Notes under the pieces: model-generated
Told to the model about the DNA's origin: nothing
The model's database searches: none
Seen by the model: the letters and a program-made list of their open reading frames with translations, nothing else
Shown: piece by piece, positions 7,037 through 15,024 of the stretch
How positions within the stretch are numbered: position 1 is the stretch's first letter
How the letters are laid out: each line of letters begins with the position of its first letter
Position numbers and translations under genes: made by a program
DNA from: Brooklawnia sp049651565
GTDB taxonomy: Bacteria; Actinomycetota; Actinomycetes; Propionibacteriales; Propionibacteriaceae
Direction: 5' to 3'
NCBI RefSeq assembly: GCF_049651565.1
Contig: NZ_JBASCI010000181.1
Coordinates: 1-48,019 of the forward strand
Length of the DNA: 48,019 nt

Positions 7037-7180
7037 ATGGCCACTGGGCAATCCGTCACCGGTACCCGTGGCAAGCGTGATCCTCACCGGGTGGAAGTCG
7101 CGCCACCCCTGCGTCCACGTTGCGCAGCGATACCGAGTGCGAAGAAGTTTCCCGACCCAGAAAGGATGCCACTGCAATGA
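7037..7180 (+). CDS. Small 47-residue leader ORF overlapping the baeRF start
   Basis: ATG 7037 is preceded by GAGGAGG (7023-7029) at ideal spacing, a stronger ribosome site than that of the next gene. The frame reads MATGQSVTGTRGKRDPHR, continues basic and proline-rich (VAPPLRPRC), and ends PERMPLQ. Its TGA (7178-7180) overlaps the ATG of the baeRF gene (7177-7179) as ATGA, the classic arrangement for translational coupling. I recognise no family. It may be a regulatory leader peptide controlling baeRF translation, a small functional protein, or a chance ORF in a short 5' leader. The ribosome site and precise ATGA overlap favour real translation. Confidence 0.55.
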   Translation: MATGQSVTGTRGKRDPHRVEVAPPLRPRCAAIPSAKKFPDPERMPLQ

Positions 7181-8262
7181 CCGAACAGCTCGACTACACC
7201 GACCAGGTGAGCCTCGACGACTTGCGTCAACTGGCCAAGCAGGAGGGACCGGTTTGGGTGACCATCTCGATGCCCACCCACCGCACCGGCCCCGAAACGC
7301 GACAGGATCCGATCCGGTTCCGCAACCTGGTGTCGAACGTGGTCGGTCAGCTCGCTGAACAGCAGGTCGATGAACCCACCTGCCAGGCGATCAAGGCACG
7401 GCTGGACGAGCTGTCCGGCGACGTGGAGTTCTGGCGCCACCAGACCGGTGGCCTGGTGGTGCTGACCTCCGGAGGCGAGCCGGTCCGCTACCGGTTGCCG
7501 GGCGAGGTGCCCGAACGTGCCGTGGTGTCGCAGTACCCGGCACTGTCGGTGCTGGTCCCGTTCGTGGTGGAGGACACCAGGTTCCGGGTACTCACCCTGG
7601 GCGCCGACAGCGTCCGGCTGCTGGAGGGCAGCCTCAACTCCCTCGGCGAGGTCGACCTCGGCCCGATCCCGCCCGACTACGACACCGTCTTCGGGCACGT
7701 GGAGAACCAGAAGCACCTGCAGCATGCCGCCTCGCGCGACGGTTCGCTGTACCACGGCCACTCCAGCGACGACGAGTCGGGCAGCAACGCCACCACCCGC
7801 TACCTGCGTGCGGTGGCGGCCGGCCTGGACGAGCGGTTGCGCGGCGAGCCGGCCGCGCCGCTGTTGCTGGCCGGCGCCACGGCGGTCACCAAGGAGTTCC
7901 GCCAGATCAGCTCCAACCCGGCGATCGTCGACCAGACGCTGAGCGGCAGCCACGTCAAGACGCCGCCGCACGAGCTGCACGAGCTGGCCTGGCCGATCGT
8001 GCGCGACACCAACCGGCTGGCGGTCGACGTTGCAACCGAACGGATCAACCAGGCCTGGGCGAAGGACCAGGCCCTGCTGGACACCGCCGAGATCCTGCGG
8101 GCCGCCGGTGAGGGACGTGTCGACTCGCTCTTCCTGACCGAGGACGCCGCGAACGATGAGCCGCGGCTGGAGCAGGCCGTCAGGCTGACCGTGCAGATGG
8201 GCGGCGAGGTCCACACCATCGACGCCACTGACTATCAGGCAGCCGCGCTGCTGCGCTACTGA
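7177..8262 (+). CDS. baeRF-family protein (bacterial eRF1/Vms1-like)
   Basis: The 361-residue product begins MTEQLDYTDQVSLDDLRQLA and shows the layout of the bacterial archaeo-eukaryotic release-factor (baeRF) families. There is an N-terminal domain with VTISMPTHRTGPETRQDP and RFRNLV, a middle alpha/beta domain (VLVPFVVEDTRFRVLTLGAD, SVRLLEG), and a C-terminal L7Ae-like part with RAAGEGRVDSLFLTED and ending EVHTIDATDYQAAALLRY. Related eRF1-fold proteins hydrolyse or cleave peptidyl-tRNA on stalled or split ribosomes; the biochemical role of bacterial members is mostly untested. Start ATG 7177 is within the ATGA overlap with the leader ORF and fits the family N-terminus. Ten nt separate it from the UspA gene, so they form an operon. 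Confidence 0.8.
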   Translation: MTEQLDYTDQVSLDDLRQLAKQEGPVWVTISMPTHRTGPETRQDPIRFRNLVSNVVGQLAEQQVDEPTCQAIKARLDELSGDVEFWRHQTGGLVVLTSGGEPVRYRLPGEVPERAVVSQYPALSVLVPFVVEDTRFRVLTLGADSVRLLEGSLNSLGEVDLGPIPPDYDTVFGHVENQKHLQHAASRDGSLYHGHSSDDESGSNATTRYLRAVAAGLDERLRGEPAAPLLLAGATAVTKEFRQISSNPAIVDQTLSGSHVKTPPHELHELAWPIVRDTNRLAVDVATERINQAWAKDQALLDTAEILRAAGEGRVDSLFLTEDAANDEPRLEQAVRLTVQMGGEVHTIDATDYQAAALLRY

Positions 8263-8272
8263 AGGACGACCG

Positions 8273-9142
8273 ATGCTCAACCCGACCGACCTGGTGATCT
8301 GTGGTTTCGACGACTCCGGCCAGGCGCGGATGGCCGCGTTCTGGGCGGCCGACTGGTGCGACCGGCTTGGTTGTCAGTTGCGATTGATGGCAGTGACCGG
8401 CACCGTCGGCACCGCCAGCCGGGATACCGGGCGCGGTCGGCTGACACCTGCCGAGCAGCAGGGCCCCCGCACTGCCGAAGCGCTTGCGGCGTTGCGTGCC
8501 GAGTTGGCGCGGGACCATCCGGAACTGTCCATCGACTCGGCGGTGTTGCGTGGCCTGCCGGCCGACCAGCTGCTCGAGGCGTCCCGCGCCGGTGCGGTGG
8601 TCGTCATCGGCACCCGTGGTCTGGGCCCGGCGTTGTCGGGCCTGCTGGGCGGTGTCGCCGAGGAGGTGCTGAGCAACGCGTCGGGTCCGGTCGTCGTGGT
8701 CCCCAGCACCCTGACACAGCCGACCGAACACGTGGTGACCCTGGGAATCGACCCGGAGGGACCCAGCCTCGCGGCGCTACGGTTCGCCCTGGACATCGCC
8801 GAACGTCTCCGGGTGGGACTGCGGGTGGTGGCAGCGGTGGAGGCCGGGGAGTCGGCCGAGCGCGCCGGCCTCCAGCTGGACGACGTGGTGGCCTCGGTGA
8901 TCGACGCCCACGCCGACCTGCCGATCGACCAGCAGGTGATCCGGGGACGACCCCACGAGGTGCTGGCACGAGCGGCCGCCGGCACCGAGTTGCTGGTGGT
9001 CGGCAGCCGAGGCCGGGGCGGCCTGGCCGGCCGGCTGCTCGGCTCCACGAGTCGAAAGGTGGTCCGCGAGGCCCGGGTCGCCACGGCGGTGGTGCGGCGG
9101 CCGCGGAAGGTCAGCGAACCCCCCGGGACGGCGGCGACCTGA
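8273..9142 (+). CDS. Universal stress protein, tandem UspA domains
   Basis: The 289-residue protein has two UspA folds (about 5-145 and 152-278). The second has the full nucleotide-binding signature G-x2-G-x9-G-S/T (GSRGRGGLAGRLLGSTS). The first has GTRGLGPALSGLLGG, where the last Ser/Thr is lost. Tandem ATP-binding USPs of this size are common in actinobacteria, several of them in hypoxia/dormancy regulons. No signal peptide or membrane segment, hence cytoplasmic. AAGGA at 8262-8266 is the likely ribosome site. Second full-length gene of the baeRF-usp-pyk operon. Confidence 0.9.
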   Translation: MLNPTDLVICGFDDSGQARMAAFWAADWCDRLGCQLRLMAVTGTVGTASRDTGRGRLTPAEQQGPRTAEALAALRAELARDHPELSIDSAVLRGLPADQLLEASRAGAVVVIGTRGLGPALSGLLGGVAEEVLSNASGPVVVVPSTLTQPTEHVVTLGIDPEGPSLAALRFALDIAERLRVGLRVVAAVEAGESAERAGLQLDDVVASVIDAHADLPIDQQVIRGRPHEVLARAAAGTELLVVGSRGRGGLAGRLLGSTSRKVVREARVATAVVRRPRKVSEPPGTAAT

Positions 9143-9175
9143 CAAGCACCGACTCGCCGTCCCTGGAGGGAAGCC

Positions 9176-10966
9176 TTGAACCACGCGACGCTGGGTGAGC
9201 TGCGCACCCGACTTGATGACCTGCGCGACGAGGTCGACGACTTCGGCCAGGACCAGGCTCTGCTGGCCCGGGTGCATCCGCAGAACCACGACAGCGCCGC
9301 CAACTTGCTGCACTACCTGGCCTTGCGCTCCAACGACCTGCGCCCGCTGCAGAGCGAGCTGTCGCGGTGGGGGCTGTCGTCGTTGGGACGCTGTGAGGCA
9401 CACGTCCTGCCCACCATCGACCTGGTGAGGGCCGCCGCCGGTGCCATGCTGGGCGCCGATCCGATCGACGTCCAGTCGATCCAGCAAATCCACGACGACT
9501 TCGAGACCCGTCTGGAGAAGAACAGCGAGGAGCTGTTCGGCACCCGCCGCTCGGGCCGGGCCACCCGGGTGATGGTGACGTTGCCCACCGAGGCTGCCGA
9601 GGACCCGGACTTCATCGAGGCCTGCGCGACCCGGGGAAGCGCACTGTTCCGGATCAACACCGCCCACGACGACGAGCAGATCTGGTCCGGCATGATCGAC
9701 CGGATCCGTGCGCTCCCGGCCGAGCACTCGGCGCGGGTCTTCGTCGATCTGGCCGGTCCCAAGCTGCGCACCGGCCCGATCGCCGATGGTCCCGAGGTAC
9801 GCCGGCTCCGACCCGGCCGTGACCCGCTGGGCCGGCCGGTCACCCCGGTCGTGGTCCGGCTCAGCATGGCCGCCGACGAGCAGGCGGACGGGCTGCCGGT
9901 GACGGATGCCGGCTGGCTGCAGCGCCGCCGGCTGGGTGATGAGATCCGGTTCTCCGACGCCCGCGACTCATCGCGGCGGATGTCGGTGGTCGGCGTCGAC
10001 CAGACGGGGGTGAGCTGCGAACTGCTGGACACCTCTTACCTGGTCACCGGCACCGAGCTGGTGGCCGACGCACCCGACGGTGGCACCGACGTGGTCGAGA
10101 TTGGGCGGCTGCCGGCCATCGAGCAGCGGATCCGGCTGAACCGGGGCGACGACCTGATCGTCACCACCGACCTGTCGCCGGCCGATCCGCTGGCCGAGCC
10201 GGCCCGGATCGGCTGCTCGCTGCCCGAGGTGCTGGCCAGCGTCCAGGTCGGCGACCGGATCTACTTCGACGACGGCAAGTTCGGCGGCCGGGTGGTCAGG
10301 AAGCGGCGGGAGGAGCTGCACGTCCAGATCAACGAGATCGACGACTCCGGGGCATGGTTGCGCGCGGAGAAGGGCATCAACCTGCCCGACTCCGACCTGG
10401 AGCTGCCCGGCCTGACCGACGACGACCGGGCGGTGCTGCCGTTCATCGTGGAGCATGCCGACGGCGTGGAGATGTCGTTCGTGAACACCGCCGCCGACGT
10501 GGCGGCGTTGCGCGCCGAACTGGCCGCCCTGTCGGCGCCCGACTTCCCGTTCGTGATCAAGGTCGAGACCGCCCGGGCGTTCTCGAACCTGCCCGAGATC
10601 CTGATGGAGGCGCTCCGCTCGCCGCGGGTCGGGGTGATGATCGCCCGCGGTGACCTGGCGGTCGAGGCCGGTTTCGCCCGGATGGGGGAGCTGCAGGAGG
10701 AGATCATGTGGCTCTGCGAGGCCGCGCACGTCCCGGTCATCTGGGCCACCCAGGTGCTGGAGAACCTGGCCAAGTCGGGACGTCCGTCCCGGGCCGAGGT
10801 CACCGACGCCGCACAGTCGGTGCGTTCGGAGGGTGTGATGCTGAACAAGGGCCCGTTCATCCTGGACGCGGTCAGCTTCCTGGACCACCTGCTCACCCGG
10901 ATGTCGGACCACCTGGACAAGAAGAGCCCGCTGCTACGTCGCCTGCGCCTCGGTAGCGGCAACTGA
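9176..10966 (+). CDS. Atypical pyruvate kinase with N-terminal extension
   Basis: This 596-residue protein has about 125 unfamiliar residues followed by a pyruvate-kinase barrel. Recognisable segments: TRVMVTLPTEA, LFRINTAH (in place of RLNFSH), DLAGPKLRTG, FVIKVETARAF (Lys and Glu kept), MIARGDLAVE, and WATQVLENLAKSGRPSRAEV. The usual CVMLSGET becomes GVMLNKGP and the C-terminal allosteric domain is absent. So the phospho-transfer lysine and metal ligands remain, while the Ser of RxNxSH is Ala. Such long PK-like proteins are annotated as pyruvate kinases in various bacteria, but activity is unproven. The TTG start at 9176 is chosen because GGAGGG stands 5 nt upstream. Its 3' end overlaps the convergent AI-2E-family gene by 33 bp. 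Confidence 0.82.
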   Translation: MNHATLGELRTRLDDLRDEVDDFGQDQALLARVHPQNHDSAANLLHYLALRSNDLRPLQSELSRWGLSSLGRCEAHVLPTIDLVRAAAGAMLGADPIDVQSIQQIHDDFETRLEKNSEELFGTRRSGRATRVMVTLPTEAAEDPDFIEACATRGSALFRINTAHDDEQIWSGMIDRIRALPAEHSARVFVDLAGPKLRTGPIADGPEVRRLRPGRDPLGRPVTPVVVRLSMAADEQADGLPVTDAGWLQRRRLGDEIRFSDARDSSRRMSVVGVDQTGVSCELLDTSYLVTGTELVADAPDGGTDVVEIGRLPAIEQRIRLNRGDDLIVTTDLSPADPLAEPARIGCSLPEVLASVQVGDRIYFDDGKFGGRVVRKRREELHVQINEIDDSGAWLRAEKGINLPDSDLELPGLTDDDRAVLPFIVEHADGVEMSFVNTAADVAALRAELAALSAPDFPFVIKVETARAFSNLPEILMEALRSPRVGVMIARGDLAVEAGFARMGELQEEIMWLCEAAHVPVIWATQVLENLAKSGRPSRAEVTDAAQSVRSEGVMLNKGPFILDAVSFLDHLLTRMSDHLDKKSPLLRRLRLGSGN

Positions 10967-12067
10967 ACCACCCGAGCGCGACCCGGGCTGTTCCTCGTCC
11001 GGGCCGTCATCGTCCTCGTCTGGGTCGGACGGGAAGAAGATCGCCTTGATCGTCGACATCACCGGCACCGCGAGCAGCGCACCGGCAAGGCCGAAGACGT
11101 AGGTGGCGCAGGCCACCCCGACCAGCACCGCCCACGGGTGCACCTGCACCGCGCCGCCCAACAGGAGCGGACCGACCACGTCCGACTCGAGCTGCTGAAC
11201 CACCAGCACGATGACCAGCATGATGACCGCCTTGCCCAGGCCACCGAAGGCGAGCCCGATCAGCACCGCGACGGCGCCCGACAGCAGGGCACCGACGATC
11301 GGGATGAAGGCGGCGAAGAAGACCAGCACGCCGATAGGCAGCGCGAACGGCAGGCCGAGGAAGTAGGCACCCAGGCCGATGCCCACGGCGTCCACCGCGG
11401 CCACCACCAACTGGCTGCGCGAGAACGCCTTCAGCGATGTCCAGACCCGGTCGGCGGCTGCCCGCACCTCGTCTCGGCGCTGGCGAGGGGCCCGGTCGAT
11501 AAGCCAGCCGGCGATCCCGGCGCCGCCGCCGAGGAAGAACAGCGTGCTGAGCAGCATGATGACGGCACCGGCGCCGACACTCACCACCGAGCCGCCGAGC
11601 TGAACCGCACCGCTGGCCAGCACGTCGCTGTTCGATTCCACCCAGCTGATCAGACTGTCCACGGTGTTGCTCAGCCAGTTCGAGCTGAGTTGCAGGGGAC
11701 CTTCGCGCAGCCACTCCTCGAGCCGTTCAAGGCCGGCGAGCACACCGCCTTCCAGGTCGGTGATGCCGTTGATCATCACCCGGGCAGTGAGGTAGATGAT
11801 GCCGGCGGCGACAGCGAGGAAGCCCAGCAGCACCACGCCGGCGTGGACATGAGCGTTGATCGGGATGCGTTCGGAGAGCCACTTGACCAGCGGTGAGAGC
11901 AGTGCGGTGACCAGCACGGCCAGCAGCACCGGGATCAGCACGTTCGCGATCCGGGCACTGACCACCAGCACCAGCCAGACGACGGCGGCGAAGACCAGCA
12001 GGCGGACCCCGGCGGTGCCGGCCGGGCCGAGCCCGGGGATCAGTCGGGTGGTGTCCCGGTCACGCAC
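10934..12067 (-). CDS. AI-2E family transporter (TqsA/YhhT-like membrane protein)
   Basis: The 377-residue integral membrane protein shows about eight hydrophobic segments, starting VRLLVFAAVVWLVLVVSARI and ANVLIPVLLAVLVTALL. The family hallmark region FFAAFIPIVGALLSG is followed by QQLESDVVGPLLLGG and HPWAVLVGV. Members of PF01594 include TqsA (autoinducer-2 export) and Na+(Li+)/H+ antiporters; the substrate here is unknown. The C-terminal tail is acidic and cytosolic (DPDEDDDGPDEEQ). The GTG start at 12067 has a strong AGGAGGAGG ribosome site. A TAGGTT -10 lies at 12100-12095 on the minus strand. Divergent from the first P-type ATPase gene. Confidence 0.9.
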   Translation of the reverse strand: MRDRDTTRLIPGLGPAGTAGVRLLVFAAVVWLVLVVSARIANVLIPVLLAVLVTALLSPLVKWLSERIPINAHVHAGVVLLGFLAVAAGIIYLTARVMINGITDLEGGVLAGLERLEEWLREGPLQLSSNWLSNTVDSLISWVESNSDVLASGAVQLGGSVVSVGAGAVIMLLSTLFFLGGGAGIAGWLIDRAPRQRRDEVRAAADRVWTSLKAFSRSQLVVAAVDAVGIGLGAYFLGLPFALPIGVLVFFAAFIPIVGALLSGAVAVLIGLAFGGLGKAVIMLVIVLVVQQLESDVVGPLLLGGAVQVHPWAVLVGVACATYVFGLAGALLAVPVMSTIKAIFFPSDPDEDDDGPDEEQPGSRSGGSVAATEAQAT

Positions 12068-12207
12068 TGTGTGCCTCCTCCTGACGTGTTCTCCAACCTA
12101 AACGGCGGAAACGATCCGGATAGACTCACCGGGGTAAATGACGCCAAGAGCTTAATCAACACGACGTCGGACGGTCGCAACGGTTCATTGCATACGGTGG
12201 AGGTGTC
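12068..12207. promoter_or_regulatory. Divergent promoter region, AI-2E gene / P-type ATPase 1
   Basis: 140 nt. Minus strand: TAGGTT (12100-12095) for the AI-2E gene. Plus strand: TAGACT (12121-12126) is a candidate -10 giving a leader of about 75 nt that includes a five-codon ORF (ATG 12138). A second candidate, TACGGT, sits at about 12194-12199. The ATPase ribosome site is GGAGGTGTC just before ATG 12208. Confidence 0.4.
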
Positions 12208-14937
12208 ATGGATACCCAGATTGCGCGCGAACGCCAGGACATGCTTGTGCCCGAGACCCCGCACGCCCTGCCCTCCAAACAGGTGCTCGCCCAGCTGGGA
12301 GCCTCGGACGACGGCCTGAGCGCCCAGGAGGCAGCCACTCGGCTGGAGAGCCATGGGCCGAACCGGCTGCCGGAGCCGCAGAAGGAATCGAAGCTGAAGC
12401 GCTTCTTCAAGCACTTCAACGACGCGCTGATCTACGTCCTGCTGGCCGCTGCCGTGATCACCGGCGTCCAGGGCCACTGGATCGACACCGCGCTGATCCT
12501 GCTGGTGGTCGTCTTCAACGCCGTGATCGGCTACGTCCAGGAGGGGCAGGCGGAGAACGCCCTGGCGGGCATCCGGCAGATGCTGTCCGCCACCGCAACC
12601 GCCCGGCGCGACGGCGAGTGGGTAGTGGTGGATGCCGAAGACCTGGTGCCGGGCGACCTGGTCCGGCTGGGTGCCGGCGACCGCGTCCCGGCCGACGTAC
12701 GGTTGTTGCGAGCCACCGACCTGCAGGTAGAAGAGGCCGCACTCACCGGCGAATCAGTGCCGTCGGACAAGCAGACCGACCCGGTGGACGCCGACGCAGG
12801 CATCGGCGACCGTTCGTCGATGGCCTTCTCCGGCACCCTGGTGACCGCCGGCACCGCCCTCGCCGTCGTGACCGGCACCGGCCAGCACACCGAAATCGGC
12901 AAGATCAACACCATGGTCGCCGAAGTGGAGACCCTGGCCACCCCGCTGACCAGGGCGATGGCCCGGTTCAGCAAGGTGCTCTCGCTGATCGTCGTCGGGA
13001 TCGCGGTCCTGCTGTTCTTCATCGGCCTGATCTTCCACGACTTCACCCTCGGTGAGCTGTTCGTGGCCGCGATCGGCTTCGCGGTGGCGACCATCCCCGA
13101 GGGGCTGCCCGCGATCCTGACCATCACGCTGGCCCGGGGTGTGCAGCTGATGGCCAAGCGCAACGCCATCACCCGCAAGCTCAACTCGGTGGAGACGCTG
13201 GGCTCGGTCACCACCATCTGCTCGGACAAGACCGGCACCCTGACCAGGAACGAGATGACCGTCCAGCAGGTCGTCACGATTTCCGGGCAGTACCAGGTCA
13301 CCGGCACCGGCTACGCCCCGGAGGGTCAGCTGGAGCGGGACGGCCAGCCGGTCAGCCTCGACGACCACGACGACCTGCGCGCGCTGATCACCGTCGCCGG
13401 GTTGGCCAACGACTCCGAGGTGCGCCGCGCCGACGACGACTGGAAGCTGCTCGGTGAGCCAACCGACGGGGCCCTGCGGGTGCTCGCCATGAAGACCGGG
13501 TTCGAGGCCGGCGGCTCGCGGGTGGCGGGCGTGCCGTTCAACTCCACCAACAAGTGGATGGCCACCCTGGACGACCACGGCGGCGCCCGGATCGTCAACC
13601 TGAAGGGCGCCCCGGACCGCATCCTCGCCCTGTGCAGCTGGCAGGGCGCCGGCCCGGACGCTCGCGACGACCTCGACCACCAGCACTGGGAGGACGAGAT
13701 CGACCGGCTGAGCGAGCAGGGACTACGCGTCCTCGCTGCCGCCGTGCGGACGGCTGACGATGCCGATGAACTGACCGCCGATGACGTGGACTCCGGTGGC
13801 TTCGTGATGCTCGGCCTGTACGGCATCATCGATCCTCCTCGCCCGGAGGCGATCGAGGCCATCGCCGAGTGCCAGCGCGCCGGTATCGACGTGAAGATGA
13901 TCACCGGCGACCACGCTGGTACCGCGTTGGCCATCGCCCGCGAGATGGGTATCGGCGACGGCCGGACCGCGATCACCGGATCCCAGATCGAAGAGGCCTC
14001 GGACGCCGAACTCCAGGAGCTGGTCAGGACCAGCGATGTCTTCGCCCGCACCTCACCGGAGCACAAGCTGCGGCTGGTCACCGCCCTGCAGGCCAACGGG
14101 GAAGTGGGGGCGATGACCGGCGACGGCGTGAACGACGCCCCCTCGCTCAAGCGTGCCGACGTCGGGGTGGCAATGGGCATCAAGGGGACCGAGGCCACCA
14201 AGGAGGCGGCCGAGATCGTGCTGGCCGACGACAACTTCGCCAGCATCGAGAAGGCCGTCGAGATGGGCCGGACCATCTACGACAACCTGCGCAAGTCGAT
14301 CGTCTTCATCCTGCCGACCAACGGCGCCGAGGGCGTGGTGATCCTGATCGCCATCATCGCAGGGCTGTCGCTGCCGCTCACCCCGGTGCAGATCCTGTGG
14401 GTCAACATGCTGACCTCGATCACCTTGTCGATCGCGCTGGCCTTCGAGCCGTCCGAGCCCGACATCATGAAGCAGCCGCCACGCGACCCCAACAGCGGCC
14501 TGCTCAGCAGGCTCACCCTGGCCCGGATCATCTACGTGTCGCTGATCATCGCCGGCGCCACGCTGCTGATCTTCGGCCTGACGATCAGCCAGACCGGCTA
14601 CTCCCTCGAGGTGGCCCGCACCATGGCGGTCAACACGCTGGTCTTCGGCCAGATCTTCTACCTGTTCAACGTGCGGTACATGCGGCAGTCCAGCCTGCGG
14701 CTGGCGATGTTCACCACCAACCCGATCGCCTGGATCTGCGTGGCCGGTGCCATCGTCCTGCAGTTGCTGTTCACCTACGTACCGTTGCTGAACACCGCGC
14801 TGAGTTCGGCACCGCTGAATCCCGCCCAGTGGTTGTACCCGGTCGGGGTGGGTCTGCTGGTCTTCGTCGTCGTCGAGGTCGAGAAGGCGGTCGGCCGTGC
14901 CCGCCGCGCTCGCCAGGACGAGTCCGCCGACTCCTGA
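12208..14937 (+). CDS. P2-type cation-transporting ATPase, ion specificity uncertain
   Basis: This 909-residue P-type ATPase has an N-terminal cation-ATPase domain, the actuator TGES motif (LTGESVPSDK), phosphorylation site Asp340 in SDKTGTLT, nucleotide-binding KGAPDRIL, hinge TGDGVNDAP, and about ten membrane spans. M4 carries PEGLPA and M5 the N-x2-E pattern (TNGAE) of SERCA-type pumps. M6, however, reads WVNMLTSITLSIAL, where the Ca2+-coordinating Asp after N-x2-T is Ser. It therefore falls in a P2 subgroup whose ion is not firmly known; Ca2+, Mn2+, Na+ or H+ are possible. Followed 87 nt later by a paralogue with the Asp present, suggesting the two pumps handle different ions. Confidence 0.9.
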   Translation: MDTQIARERQDMLVPETPHALPSKQVLAQLGASDDGLSAQEAATRLESHGPNRLPEPQKESKLKRFFKHFNDALIYVLLAAAVITGVQGHWIDTALILLVVVFNAVIGYVQEGQAENALAGIRQMLSATATARRDGEWVVVDAEDLVPGDLVRLGAGDRVPADVRLLRATDLQVEEAALTGESVPSDKQTDPVDADAGIGDRSSMAFSGTLVTAGTALAVVTGTGQHTEIGKINTMVAEVETLATPLTRAMARFSKVLSLIVVGIAVLLFFIGLIFHDFTLGELFVAAIGFAVATIPEGLPAILTITLARGVQLMAKRNAITRKLNSVETLGSVTTICSDKTGTLTRNEMTVQQVVTISGQYQVTGTGYAPEGQLERDGQPVSLDDHDDLRALITVAGLANDSEVRRADDDWKLLGEPTDGALRVLAMKTGFEAGGSRVAGVPFNSTNKWMATLDDHGGARIVNLKGAPDRILALCSWQGAGPDARDDLDHQHWEDEIDRLSEQGLRVLAAAVRTADDADELTADDVDSGGFVMLGLYGIIDPPRPEAIEAIAECQRAGIDVKMITGDHAGTALAIAREMGIGDGRTAITGSQIEEASDAELQELVRTSDVFARTSPEHKLRLVTALQANGEVGAMTGDGVNDAPSLKRADVGVAMGIKGTEATKEAAEIVLADDNFASIEKAVEMGRTIYDNLRKSIVFILPTNGAEGVVILIAIIAGLSLPLTPVQILWVNMLTSITLSIALAFEPSEPDIMKQPPRDPNSGLLSRLTLARIIYVSLIIAGATLLIFGLTISQTGYSLEVARTMAVNTLVFGQIFYLFNVRYMRQSSLRLAMFTTNPIAWICVAGAIVLQLLFTYVPLLNTALSSAPLNPAQWLYPVGVGLLVFVVVEVEKAVGRARRARQDESADS

Positions 14938-15012
14938 GCCGGCCCGCCGGTCGCGTCCACCCTCCCGGGTGTGATCCGTCGACGATCAGTGCTTCGGCTT
15001 GAGAGTGCGTCG

Positions 15013-15018
15013 TAGGTT
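15013..15018 (+). promoter_or_regulatory. -10 element TAGGTT for leaderless second ATPase gene
   Basis: TAGGTT stands 6 nt before the GTG at 15025, and no ribosome site is visible. Suggests the second ATPase has its own promoter rather than relying on read-through. Confidence 0.55.
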
Positions 15019-15024
15019 GGACTG

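Noticed and set aside
11141..11896. Long plus-strand ORF antisense to the AI-2E-family gene
   Set aside because: His/Asp/Gln-rich shadow with no ribosome site; the minus-strand frame has clear membrane segments.
12138..12155. Five-codon ORF in the leader of P-type ATPase 1 considered as a regulatory uORF
   Set aside because: No ribosome site and no evidence that the transcript starts upstream of it.
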